Below are positions 1-6,145 of a DNA stretch of 6,145 nucleotides, in pieces; the stretch's first letter is position 1, and each line of letters begins with the position of its first letter. Position numbers and translations under genes: made by a program. The DNA is taken from NCBI GenBank assembly GCA_023266435.1, contig JAHFQF010000146.1, forward strand, positions 1 through 6,145, given 5' to 3'. Below the pieces are notes generated by a model. That model did not search any database. It saw only the letters and a program-made list of their open reading frames with translations, and had not been told where the DNA came from. Source of the stretch: Legionellales bacterium (GTDB lineage: Bacteria > Pseudomonadota > Gammaproteobacteria > Berkiellales > Berkiellaceae).

Positions 1-199
1 ATTCTTTAGAAATCATTTCTTTTTTGACTAAAATATCAAATTTATTGTGTATTTCTAATTGATAAATTCCTAGCTGTACAATGGGTGACAAAAATAATTC
101 TTTTAGACCATGATTTCCAGATGCAAATAGTTTTCTGAGATAACCTAGTGAAGAAAAATCAGGGTGGGTAGTAACAAATTTTTTGACAACTTGCATTTC
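1..199 (-). repeat. C-terminal tandem repeat, unit C (cut by window edge)
   Basis: This encodes residues 1265-1330. The core is G-Y-L (1283-1285), G-N-H-G-L (1292-1296), S-P-I-V-Q-L-G-I (1302-1309) and I-L-V-K-K-E-M-I-S-K-E (1320-1330). The next codon begins with T, as expected for the conserved Trp. A two-residue insertion relative to unit B lies before I1320. Because the window ends inside the conserved motif, the rest of this unit and perhaps more units lie beyond the edge. Confidence 0.75.
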
Positions 200-3100
200 T
201 TCAGTTGTTAAGGCATGAGCAGCATTAAAGTGTGTTATCCAGCCTTTCTCCAAATCATAAGGGATTATTACGGCCCAATAGAATTCTGACTGAAATACTG
301 GATCGTGTATAAAAATCCAATGACGAGTGATGGCATTGAAAGTAACTGGGTCAGAGATTGAGTCAGCATGTGCCTCAACAAATCGCCAGTAATCTTGTAA
401 ATGCCCATCTGATTTATCTGTATCGGTCTCTACAATTACAAGCCATTCTTTAGAAATCAATCCTTTTTCAACTAAAATATTAAATCGATCTTGTAGCCAA
501 TTAATTCCCGACTGAACGATTGGTGATCCAAATAAGTCACCTAATCCGAAATTACCATAACTCCAAATGGTTGCCAAGTAATCCTTTTTGCTCTGAGATA
601 AGGTGGCATTTCTTAAATATTGTGTGACAACTAAGCATTGTTGATTGGATAAAAATTGTTCCGAATTTTTATGTTGTAAAGTGATTAGAGTTTGCTCAAG
701 TCGAGTGATAAAAGGACAGAAACATAAAGGATCATCTGGATTATAAGTACAAGTAATATCCCATAATGCAGACAATGCATCAAATGCTGCTTTATGTGGG
801 ATGCAATAAACCATTCGGCTAAACCAATCCCAGTACATTATCCACCAAAAGTAAGATTTGGGATCGCTAGATTTTTCACCGTATTGGCTTAATTTTTTCT
901 TTAACCAATCTTCCGTGATAAATCCATTTTCTAAATACCAATTTAAATGTATCTGTAGTATTTCAATCAGACATTGTATGCCTAGCTCTTGAAAGACTTC
1001 TTCTGTAAGTCCAAATCGACCACGCATCATTAAAGTATGCAAATAATGCTCTGCTTTAGAGGGAGTGCTGATTTGGCTTAAATGTCTCTTGATACAGAAT
1101 AAGTCTTTCTCGGAAAAATCATCCTTAGAACTGTTGCTTAAACTCGTTGGCGCCATGCGAAAAAAACAATTTCTACCGCTATTTCCAGATCCAGAGTAAT
1201 AAGTTCGGTAATTTTTTAGCGCCATGCCGGGCACCCATCTACCAATATGGAAGCCACCTTGATGTAAAAATGGAGAAGCTTCTGTGCGGAAGGCAATGCC
1301 ACGAAATTTTTCCAAATCTGCGTGAATGCGTTGATGCCCATGGTATAGAGCAACGCTTTCTTGCGTCAAGCAGAACCACTCATCATCTGCAGCGCTAATA
1401 AAAAAATCAGTTATTTGGCATGGTAATCTTTGAAAGCCATAATAAACTTGCCAAGTATTTCCTTTTAGAAAAAAATATAATGGAAAACCGTTCTGGTGGT
1501 TTACCATCAGATCGACTTGGTCAATTTTTTTATCATTTTCATATAAGCTTCGGTTATCAAGCCATAAAACATGTTTGCCATCCTGAGCTAAAATTTCAGG
1601 AAACTCGTCTGAGTCATCTAAGCTTTTTAATTCCCGAGATCCATAGCACAGTATTTTTTCTTGTGTTTTATACCATAGTCCCTCAGAAGGCTCTGTAGAT
1701 AAAACAGGTCTTAATTGCGCTTGATTAGTCTCTCTCTCGCTGGCTAGATCTCGTCTGGCAAAAGGATAGGTAAATATAGACTCCATGTTTCTGTCAATGG
1801 ATCGATGCAAACATAAAGCGCAAAAACGATTTAAAAAAGATCGAATTACTATTGCTAGATCGATAGGATTTTCACCATGTGTGATGCCTTGTGAGATAGT
1901 ATTTTCAATGAGTAATGTGAGCTCTTTTCTATAAAATTCAGCTTCATTATATTGGGCTTCTGCTATAATGTCTTGCAAGCTGCAGACCATTGTTTCATCT
2001 ATTGCAGGTGATTTAACCAAAGCTATTGGTGTATGTGTCGCGCTCAATGGGGGTGTGCTAGATGCTGCTGCCGGCTTTACAGCATTTTTTATAACCTGAT
2101 TTTCCGGAGATGGGATCCCTGGTGTTGAGTTTGATATGGAAGACTGAGCGGTATTTTGTTCTTCGATTTCTATGATACAGGATGGAGGTTGTATCACTTT
2201 AAGTGGGTTATGATCTGTTATGTCGAGCACATCGGCCACCGGCAACACTGTGATCTCCTCCAGTGGTTTCTCCTCTGGTTCTAGTTCTAGTCCTTGTTCT
2301 AGTTCTTGTTCTTGTTCTTGCTCTTGCTCTTGCTCTTGCTCTTGCTCTTGTTCTTGTTTCAGCTGCTGCATCCATTCATCTAGTGTTTCTGAAGAGGCTT
2401 GTGTTGATTGAGCAACGAATGTGTTTTCTTTAAAACAAAATTGTCCTAAAGAAGCAGGTTGATCATTGTCTCCTCTAGCACCCACCCAGAAATCAAATAA
2501 TAAGCTCAAAGCAGCTAGCCCCGCATCAGTATGACGATGTGCCTCATACTGCGCTTGATCTAATAAAATGGTTTTGCCTATAACAAGATACAATTTAGAC
2601 TGATCAGATGTCTGGCTAAAATTAATTGCAAAGGCTTTATGACAGTCTCCTGGCAAGAACTCTGGAATTTCAATCAGTCCAGGTATGTTTTCTAAGAGTT
2701 GTTCTGGAAAAATAGTATTATCTAGATACGCAATTTTGCCATTTATTTTTAAGTGCTCGACGCCTGCAATGCGGGGTAAATAAATCGTATCTTTCTCTAA
2801 GATGGCAGTAATTTTCGTTTTAATGAGCCCTAAAATTTGACTAATGGCTTGATGATTTTCTTTGGCATCTGTTCTGGCGCTGCTTAGTAACTGTGTTAAA
2901 TAAACGACAATGCTTTGTATGACAGCCAATTTGGTTTGATTGTTGATGGTGCTGTGAAAGACTTGCTCGATAATCTCAGTCAATGATTTCAAACTAACGG
3001 CATTGATGATGATTGCGTCTCTGGCGGCTGAAAAACTAACTTTGTGAGACAGTGATAGAATGATGCTTTGCATGCAATCAGGCTGTGGAATGTCATGTGT

Positions 3101-3991
3101 TTCAATGGTAACCCCACCTACCACTAAGTGAATGCTTGGCTTTGTTTCAAGTGCTAAATATGCGTTTACTCCGCCATCAGCAATTTGTTTAGTTGTATTT
3201 CGACTGTTCAATAAAGATCGAAAAATGACAGTGTCTAAAATACCTTGCCCATTGTCACAGACTTCATAACCTTCCGCACTGATAAAAACAGAGACCTTTT
3301 TTGAATCTATATCGAGTGGCAACGGAGCGCTGATAGGCATAAGGTTGGCTCTAGGGTTGACACTCTCTGTTCCGATAGATACAGAGGCATAGAGACAGTG
3401 TGGATACCTTTGTTTGATACAGTGTTGGATAGTTTGTTGCTCAACGCTGGAAAGTGCATGTTGTACGATGATTCGCGTCATCGATTGATTTTTGATAGTA
3501 GATACTGGCTCTCTAAAACAGTCTTTTATCAAAGCGAGCTCGTCAATACGTATATCTCGAAAATAAGTTTTCTGATCATCTGCCAGTGCAAACTCTAGAA
3601 AGCGCATATGCTCGCTGGCTTTGGTTTTGGTGAGGATAAAAACACGAGCACCTGGGTGTTGGAGCGCTTGTAAAATTTGTTTAAATCCGATGCCAAAACG
3701 ACCAATGGCGTTGCCTTCTGGATTAACGGCATCGATACTATTAGAGATTAATTCACCAATTTGTCCCCATTCTGTGCCAGATTGTTGTTGGATTAACGCG
3801 TTTGTTGGGGTGGTCGTGCATTGGCTAATATCAGCCTGATGGCGTTTGGAAAAACTAGGGGGTGAATAATCCGCCGGATCGTTAAATTGAATGTAATTGA
3901 GATATTTGCCGTATTCCACCCATCCGTCTGTTGGCAATAATCGTGTAATGGCACGGAAATTAGCAGGATATGAAACTGGTGGGATGTGCAT
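1..3991 (-). CDS. Very large multidomain protein with N-terminal GHKL-type ATPase and C-terminal tandem repeats (partial, C-terminus outside window)
   Basis: This frame is open for 1330 codons with no stop and runs off the left edge. The ATG at 3991 is chosen because an in-frame TAA lies at 4018-4016 with no start codon between; the next ATG is residue 128, inside the ATPase. No Shine-Dalgarno sequence is visible. The ATPase part shows an N-box (E80, N84, D87, A88), a glycine box G97-R-F-G-I-G-F-K104, a D246-N-G-Q-G-I251 box followed by T266-T-K268, and an S-A-A-R-D segment at 321-325 that could be the S5-like subdomain. Then come a helical region (about 330-400), a (QE)9 tract at 546-563, a Pro/Ser/Thr-rich linker to about 665, beta-rich repeats at 771-893, a Gly/aromatic segment at 898-947, and repeats of about 150 residues from 964 onward. 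No signal peptide or membrane segment is evident, so a cytosolic or exported soluble protein is likely. I do not recognise the family. The ATPase call is firm at motif level; chaperone, effector or defence roles are guesses. Confidence 0.9.
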   Translation of the reverse strand, partial: MHIPPVSYPANFRAITRLLPTDGWVEYGKYLNYIQFNDPADYSPPSFSKRHQADISQCTTTPTNALIQQQSGTEWGQIGELISNSIDAVNPEGNAIGRFGIGFKQILQALQHPGARVFILTKTKASEHMRFLEFALADDQKTYFRDIRIDELALIKDCFREPVSTIKNQSMTRIIVQHALSSVEQQTIQHCIKQRYPHCLYASVSIGTESVNPRANLMPISAPLPLDIDSKKVSVFISAEGYEVCDNGQGILDTVIFRSLLNSRNTTKQIADGGVNAYLALETKPSIHLVVGGVTIETHDIPQPDCMQSIILSLSHKVSFSAARDAIIINAVSLKSLTEIIEQVFHSTINNQTKLAVIQSIVVYLTQLLSSARTDAKENHQAISQILGLIKTKITAILEKDTIYLPRIAGVEHLKINGKIAYLDNTIFPEQLLENIPGLIEIPEFLPGDCHKAFAINFSQTSDQSKLYLVIGKTILLDQAQYEAHRHTDAGLAALSLLFDFWVGARGDNDQPASLGQFCFKENTFVAQSTQASSETLDEWMQQLKQEQEQEQEQEQEQEQEQELEQGLELEPEEKPLEEITVLPVADVLDITDHNPLKVIQPPSCIIEIEEQNTAQSSISNSTPGIPSPENQVIKNAVKPAAASSTPPLSATHTPIALVKSPAIDETMVCSLQDIIAEAQYNEAEFYRKELTLLIENTISQGITHGENPIDLAIVIRSFLNRFCALCLHRSIDRNMESIFTYPFARRDLASERETNQAQLRPVLSTEPSEGLWYKTQEKILCYGSRELKSLDDSDEFPEILAQDGKHVLWLDNRSLYENDKKIDQVDLMVNHQNGFPLYFFLKGNTWQVYYGFQRLPCQITDFFISAADDEWFCLTQESVALYHGHQRIHADLEKFRGIAFRTEASPFLHQGGFHIGRWVPGMALKNYRTYYSGSGNSGRNCFFRMAPTSLSNSSKDDFSEKDLFCIKRHLSQISTPSKAEHYLHTLMMRGRFGLTEEVFQELGIQCLIEILQIHLNWYLENGFITEDWLKKKLSQYGEKSSDPKSYFWWIMYWDWFSRMVYCIPHKAAFDALSALWDITCTYNPDDPLCFCPFITRLEQTLITLQHKNSEQFLSNQQCLVVTQYLRNATLSQSKKDYLATIWSYGNFGLGDLFGSPIVQSGINWLQDRFNILVEKGLISKEWLVIVETDTDKSDGHLQDYWRFVEAHADSISDPVTFNAITRHWIFIHDPVFQSEFYWAVIIPYDLEKGWITHFNAAHALTTEEMQVVKKFVTTHPDFSSLGYLRKLFASGNHGLKELFLSPIVQLGIYQLEIHNKFDILVKKEMISKE
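200..640 (-). repeat. C-terminal tandem repeat, unit B
   Basis: This encodes residues 1118-1264. Its core runs D-Y-L (1137-1139), G-N-F-G-L (1146-1150), S-P-I-V-Q-S-G-I (1156-1163), I-L-V-E-K-G-L-I-S-K-E-W (1172-1183), and later F1218-N-A-I. The end motif also matches unit C at DNA level: positions 445-484 agree with positions 1-40 at 35 of 40 bases, 444 bases apart. The high identity points to a fairly recent internal duplication. Confidence 0.75.
641..1102 (-). repeat. C-terminal tandem repeat, unit A (most diverged)
   Basis: This encodes residues 964-1117. The recognisable core includes H982-Y-L, the turn G-R-F-G-L (991-995), a helix, and the end motif G-F-I-T-E-D-W (1023-1029), followed by a Trp/Tyr-rich stretch (1049-1056) and F1070-D-A-L. 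The matching positions in unit B lie 154-155 residues further on. The pattern is mostly helical. Boundaries are approximate and the similarity is at protein level only. Confidence 0.6.
1313..1681 (-). repeat. Beta-rich repeat segment, possibly propeller-like blades
   Basis: Residues 771-893 hold four segments of alternating hydrophobic and aromatic residues, each a strand, a short polar turn, and a second strand: L772-W-Y, L809-W-L, Y839-F-F and W872-F-C lead the four, spaced 37, 30 and 33 residues. The second strands read like K-I-L-C-Y, R-S-L-Y-E, W-Q-V-Y-Y and V-A-L-Y-H. The spacing and pattern resemble blades of bacterial beta-propellers, but four units are too few for a full propeller and the similarity is weak. 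The fold is inferred by eye. Confidence 0.4.
2303..2356 (-). repeat. Hexanucleotide microsatellite encoding (Gln-Glu)9
   Basis: Nine consecutive six-base units are read on the minus strand as CAA-GAA or CAA-GAG. The five in a row that use GAG lie in the middle (2321-2347), with GAA variants on both sides. They encode residues 546-563, nine Gln-Glu dipeptides. The tract decays into degenerate Leu/Glu/Gln/Gly/Pro codons at 2279-2302, which looks like older copies of the same unit. Because the unit is two codons, gain or loss of copies keeps the frame and only changes linker length. Confidence 0.95.
3187..3256 (-). other. Displaced DNGxG box and TTK motif of the GHKL domain
   Basis: This stretch encodes residues 246-268 of the large protein. 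A beta-strand-like stretch (Y242-E-V-C) leads into D-N-G-Q-G-I, then about 15 residues later S-R-N-T-T-K. This has the layout of the GHKL D-box, whose Asp contacts the adenine, and of the S/T-T-K segment that normally precedes the final glycine box. In this protein it lies about 145 residues after that glycine box. That it contributes to the ATP site is inferred. Confidence 0.6.
3652..3754 (-). other. ATP-binding N-box and adjacent glycine box of the GHKL domain
   Basis: This stretch encodes residues 80-113 of the large protein. It begins with the N-box pattern E-L-I-S-N-S-I-D-A, where the Glu and Asn are the residues that activate water and hold magnesium in GHKL ATPases. Only eight residues later comes G-R-F-G-I-G-F-K, which matches the glycine box that closes the ATP lid in Hsp90, MutL and related proteins. 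In those proteins a DxGxG box and the lid separate the two; here they are absent from this interval. Confidence 0.75.
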
Positions 3992-4017
3992 AGTATATCT
4001 AAGGTGTTGATGATGTT

Positions 4018-4053
4018 AGTTGACTCTAATCTCTGGTGAGGGGGAAGTCAAGT
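4018..4053. repeat. Imperfect inverted repeat over the large gene's promoter
   Basis: The arms AGTTGACT (4018-4025) and AGTCAAGT (4046-4053) are complementary at seven of eight positions, separated by 20 bases. One arm contains the predicted -35 hexamer and the other overlaps the end of the -10 and the region just downstream. A regulator bound to both arms could block RNA polymerase, but arms this short could also occur by chance. Confidence 0.25.
4023..4051 (-). promoter_or_regulatory. Predicted sigma70 promoter of the large gene
   Basis: On the minus strand, TTGACT (4051-4046) matches the -35 consensus at five of six bases. It is followed after exactly 17 bases by TAGAGT (4028-4023), which matches the -10 consensus at four of six. 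Transcription would start near 4016, giving a leader of about 25 bases before the ATG at 3991. Placement and spacing are good; activity is inferred. Confidence 0.5.
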
Positions 4054-4211
4054 TTTTTTCCTCTTTTCAACTCACTATGCTTGCTTTAGCCTTTAGTAGG
4101 TAAGTGCGTTTTTGATTTCTGAGGATACTGCAGAATCGAAAAATATGGCCAAACTAAATACACAGCCATGCCCAACATGACAATGCTGATGAGCGTATCA
4201 AATTCTTAAAA

Positions 4212-4239
4212 TTGACGTGATAACTCCGCCTGATACACT
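4212..4239 (+). promoter_or_regulatory. Predicted extended -10 sigma70 promoter of fadH
   Basis: TTGACG (4212-4217) matches five of six -35 bases. After 16 bases comes TACACT (4234-4239), four of six for the -10. A TG one base upstream of it (4231-4232) makes it an extended -10 element. Transcription would begin near 4246, giving a leader of about 26 bases. No other rightward promoter in the gap looks as good. Confidence 0.55.
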
Positions 4240-4256
4240 ACTCAAAGACACACGCA

Positions 4257-4261
4257 AAGGA
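4257..4261 (+). promoter_or_regulatory. Ribosome binding site of fadH
   Basis: AAGGA lies within an AAAGGAAA run, with 10 bases between it and the ATG at 4272. It supports that start over the downstream ATGs, which would remove the conserved N-terminal barrel strand. Confidence 0.65.
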
Positions 4262-4271
4262 AAGCCTTCAC

Positions 4272-6145
4272 ATGACTGACTATCACCATGCGCTACAACC
4301 CTTATCATTAAAACATACCACCCTGCGTAACCGCTTCATGATGGGCTCCATGCATACGGGCCTAGAGGAGGACAGTGAGTACTCGCGCTTAGCCGCATTT
4401 TATGAGGCACGGGCTAAGGGTGGGGTAGCCTTGATTGTGACAGGCGGCTACGCGCCCACCTGGCGTGGTTGGTTAGCACCTTTTAGTGCCATGTTATCGA
4501 GTCATCGAGTGGTCAAAAAACATCGACAAGTGACTGACGTGGTGCATGCACAGGGCGCTAAAATTGCTGCTCAGTTATTGCATGCAGGACGTTATGGGTA
4601 TCATCCTTTTGTACAGTCCGCAAGTCGCACAAAGTCTCCCATCTCCCCTTTTACTGCCAGCCAATTAAGTCGAAGAGCAGTTCAGAAAACGATTCAAGCA
4701 TTTACAAAGGCTGCACTCGTTGCCAGACAGGCAGGCTATGATGGCGTCGAAATCATGGGCTCGGAAGGCTATCTCATTAATCAATTTATCGTAGAGCGTA
4801 CAAATCACCGCAAAGATGAATGGGGTGGCACCTACGCAAATCGCATGCGTTTTCCATTAGAGATTGTCAAAGCCATTAGGGATGCCGTGGGGGCAGACTT
4901 CCTGATCATCTATCGCTTGTCTTTATGGGATGGCGTGCCTAAGGGCAGTATCTGGAGTGAGGTTGTAGAGTTAGCCCAGCAGTTAGAGCTTACAGGGGTA
5001 GATTTATTGAATACAGGTATTGGATGGCATGAGGCACGTATTCCAACCATCGCAACGGGGGTGCCGCGTGCCTTTTTCAGTGAATTAACCCAGAAAATTA
5101 AACAAACTGTTCTGCTACCCGTCATTACCAGTAATCGCATTAACGATCCCAATGTAGCAGAGCAACTGATTGCGGATGGTTATGCCGACATGATTTCAAT
5201 GGCTAGACCTTTTTTAGCAGATCCAGAGTTTGTGAATAAGACAATGCAAAAAAAACCAGCGCTTATTAATACCTGCATTGCCTGTAATCAAGCTTGTCTT
5301 GATCATGTGTTTCAAAATAAAGCAGCGTCCTGTTTGGTGAACCCTTTTGCATGCCAAGAAACTAAATTGATAGTAAAGCCTAGTCAGCGGCCACAGCGGA
5401 TTGCTGTGGTAGGAGCTGGCCCTGCTGGATTAAGCTTTGCAATCACCGCCGCAGAGTGTGGACATCAAGTGACAGTGTTTGAGCGCAGTGGTGCGATTGG
5501 CGGACAGTTTAATTATGCGAAGCAGATTCCAGGTAAAGCGGAATTTTATGAAACCATTCGTTACTACCAGGAAGCTTTAGCTGCTTATCAAGTCTCAATC
5601 AGATTGAATCACGAGGCCACTGCTGAGCAATTGTTAAAAGAAAACTATGATCGCATTGTGATTGCAACCGGTGTGGTACCTAGAATGCTGTCTTTGCCAG
5701 GTAGTGATCGCCCGAATGTACTTTCTTACTTAGATGTATTACGTGATCAAAAACCCGTCGGTAAGCGTGTGGCCATCATTGGGGCGGGAGGCATTGGCTT
5801 TGATGTGGCGACTTTGCTCTGTCATCACGTACCAGCAGCGTGGGCAGCACAGAAAGCACAATTTCAAGCAGAGTGGGGTATTGATTTGAGTGTGACACAA
5901 CGTGGTGGCGTGTGTGAACCAGTCAAACCTAGCATTGATCGGGAAATTTATTTGTGTCAACGTAAAACAGACAAACTTGGGGCGCAGTTGGGCAAAACAA
6001 CTGGCTGGATCCATCGCGCTGTGTTAAAACAACACCAGGTCAAAATGCTCAGTGGAGTGACTTATTTGGCTATAGATGAAAAAGGTTTACAGATTCAATA
6101 TCAAGGTGAAATCAGTTACTTGGCTGTGGACACCATTATCATTTG
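4272..6145 (+). CDS. fadH: NADPH-dependent 2,4-dienoyl-CoA reductase (partial, C-terminus outside window)
   Basis: The enzyme reduces 2,4-dienoyl-CoA intermediates so that polyunsaturated fatty acids with even-position double bonds can pass through beta-oxidation in the cytosol. It is a single-chain iron-sulfur flavoprotein that passes electrons from NADPH via FAD and a 4Fe-4S cluster to FMN. The 624 codons here compare with about 670 in the E. coli protein, so roughly 50 residues are missing past the edge. Residues 1-330 form the Old Yellow Enzyme-type barrel, with M-G-S-M-H-T-G-L near 24-31 and the catalytic pair Y167 (G-S-E-G-Y) and H253 (G-W-H-E-A-R). Cluster ligands are C335, C338, C342 and C354. 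The FAD motif G-A-G-P-A-G is at 381-386 and the NADPH-side G-A-G-G-I-G at 504-509. G-K-T-T-G-W-I-H-R (574-582) also matches my recollection of E. coli FadH. No defect is seen. Confidence 0.96.
   Translation, partial: MTDYHHALQPLSLKHTTLRNRFMMGSMHTGLEEDSEYSRLAAFYEARAKGGVALIVTGGYAPTWRGWLAPFSAMLSSHRVVKKHRQVTDVVHAQGAKIAAQLLHAGRYGYHPFVQSASRTKSPISPFTASQLSRRAVQKTIQAFTKAALVARQAGYDGVEIMGSEGYLINQFIVERTNHRKDEWGGTYANRMRFPLEIVKAIRDAVGADFLIIYRLSLWDGVPKGSIWSEVVELAQQLELTGVDLLNTGIGWHEARIPTIATGVPRAFFSELTQKIKQTVLLPVITSNRINDPNVAEQLIADGYADMISMARPFLADPEFVNKTMQKKPALINTCIACNQACLDHVFQNKAASCLVNPFACQETKLIVKPSQRPQRIAVVGAGPAGLSFAITAAECGHQVTVFERSGAIGGQFNYAKQIPGKAEFYETIRYYQEALAAYQVSIRLNHEATAEQLLKENYDRIVIATGVVPRMLSLPGSDRPNVLSYLDVLRDQKPVGKRVAIIGAGGIGFDVATLLCHHVPAAWAAQKAQFQAEWGIDLSVTQRGGVCEPVKPSIDREIYLCQRKTDKLGAQLGKTTGWIHRAVLKQHQVKMLSGVTYLAIDEKGLQIQYQGEISYLAVDTIII

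Larger units (their letters stand above)
3992..4271. other. Divergent intergenic region
   Basis: These 280 bases separate the starts of the two divergent genes. Each end carries a sigma70-like promoter pointing outward. The middle (about 4054-4205) has pyrimidine runs near 4053-4066 and no convincing gene, terminator or riboswitch. I see no clear FadR-type palindrome near the fadH promoter. A 30-codon hydrophobic frame on the minus strand is discussed under findings. Confidence 0.8.

Noticed and set aside
1147..1698. Two plus-strand reading frames of 83 and 92 codons
   Set aside because: Both lie entirely antisense to the large continuous coding frame, show no recognisable motifs and have no convincing start signals.
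2220..2411. Plus-strand Ser/Cys-rich reading frame of 63 codons
   Set aside because: It is the antisense reading of the (Gln-Glu) hexamer tract; the Ser-Cys pattern is a by-product of the repeat and there is no ribosome binding site.
3398..3839. Two plus-strand reading frames of 66 and 72 codons
   Set aside because: They are opposite the ATPase-coding part, whose motifs show that the minus strand is the real coding strand.
4052..4066. Pyrimidine run as a rightward terminator tail
   Set aside because: No stable hairpin precedes it, and no rightward gene ends there.
4145..4180. Plus-strand 11-codon frame upstream of fadH, a possible leader peptide
   Set aside because: The nearest GAGGA (4121-4125) is 19 bases from its ATG, there is no run of regulatory codons or attenuator hairpin, and the predicted fadH promoter lies downstream of it.
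4910..5152. Minus-strand reading frame of 80 codons
   Set aside because: It is antisense to the conserved fadH barrel region that contains the catalytic His.
5247..5256. Run of eight A residues inside fadH as a frameshift or slippage site
   Set aside because: The frame continues correctly through it into the conserved cluster cysteines, and runs of this length are common in AT-rich coding DNA.
5739..6014. Minus-strand reading frame of 91 codons
   Set aside because: It is antisense to the NADPH-binding region of fadH.

Overview
The window holds two divergently transcribed genes, both cut by the window edges, separated by a compact 280-base regulatory region. The rightward gene is a clear NADPH-dependent 2,4-dienoyl-CoA reductase (fadH). 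Its sequence blocks look like the enterobacterial enzyme, so the organism is most likely a gammaproteobacterium of moderate to low GC. A more precise placement is not justified. The Legionella/Coxiella side of the class is a guess, prompted only by the base composition and the very large, linker-rich neighbour.

Positions 1-3991 (minus strand) are one uninterrupted reading frame of at least 1330 codons that runs off the left edge. Reading it through gives a mosaic protein: an N-terminal GHKL/Hsp90-type ATPase (residues about 60-330), a helical middle region, a (Gln-Glu)9 tract in a long low-complexity linker (about 530-665), a helical patch (about 670-735), a run of beta-rich repeats resembling propeller blades (about 771-893), and tandem repeats of about 150 residues that continue past the window edge. 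I do not recognise the protein as a named family. Its most striking feature is the order of its ATP-binding motifs: the N-box is followed at once by the glycine box normally third in line, and the DNGxG box comes about 145 residues later.

Positions 3992-4271 hold a plausible promoter for each gene. The leftward one is TTGACT, 17 bases, TAGAGT. The rightward one is TTGACG, 16 bases, TACACT with an extended -10. An imperfect inverted repeat spans the leftward promoter.

Positions 4272-6145 (plus strand) are the first 624 codons of fadH, with the catalytic Tyr/His pair, the four cluster cysteines and both dinucleotide-binding motifs in place. Nothing ties the two products functionally. They are divergent neighbours, and shared regulation is only a possibility. 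No RNA genes, insertion sequences, CRISPR arrays or clear terminators were seen.
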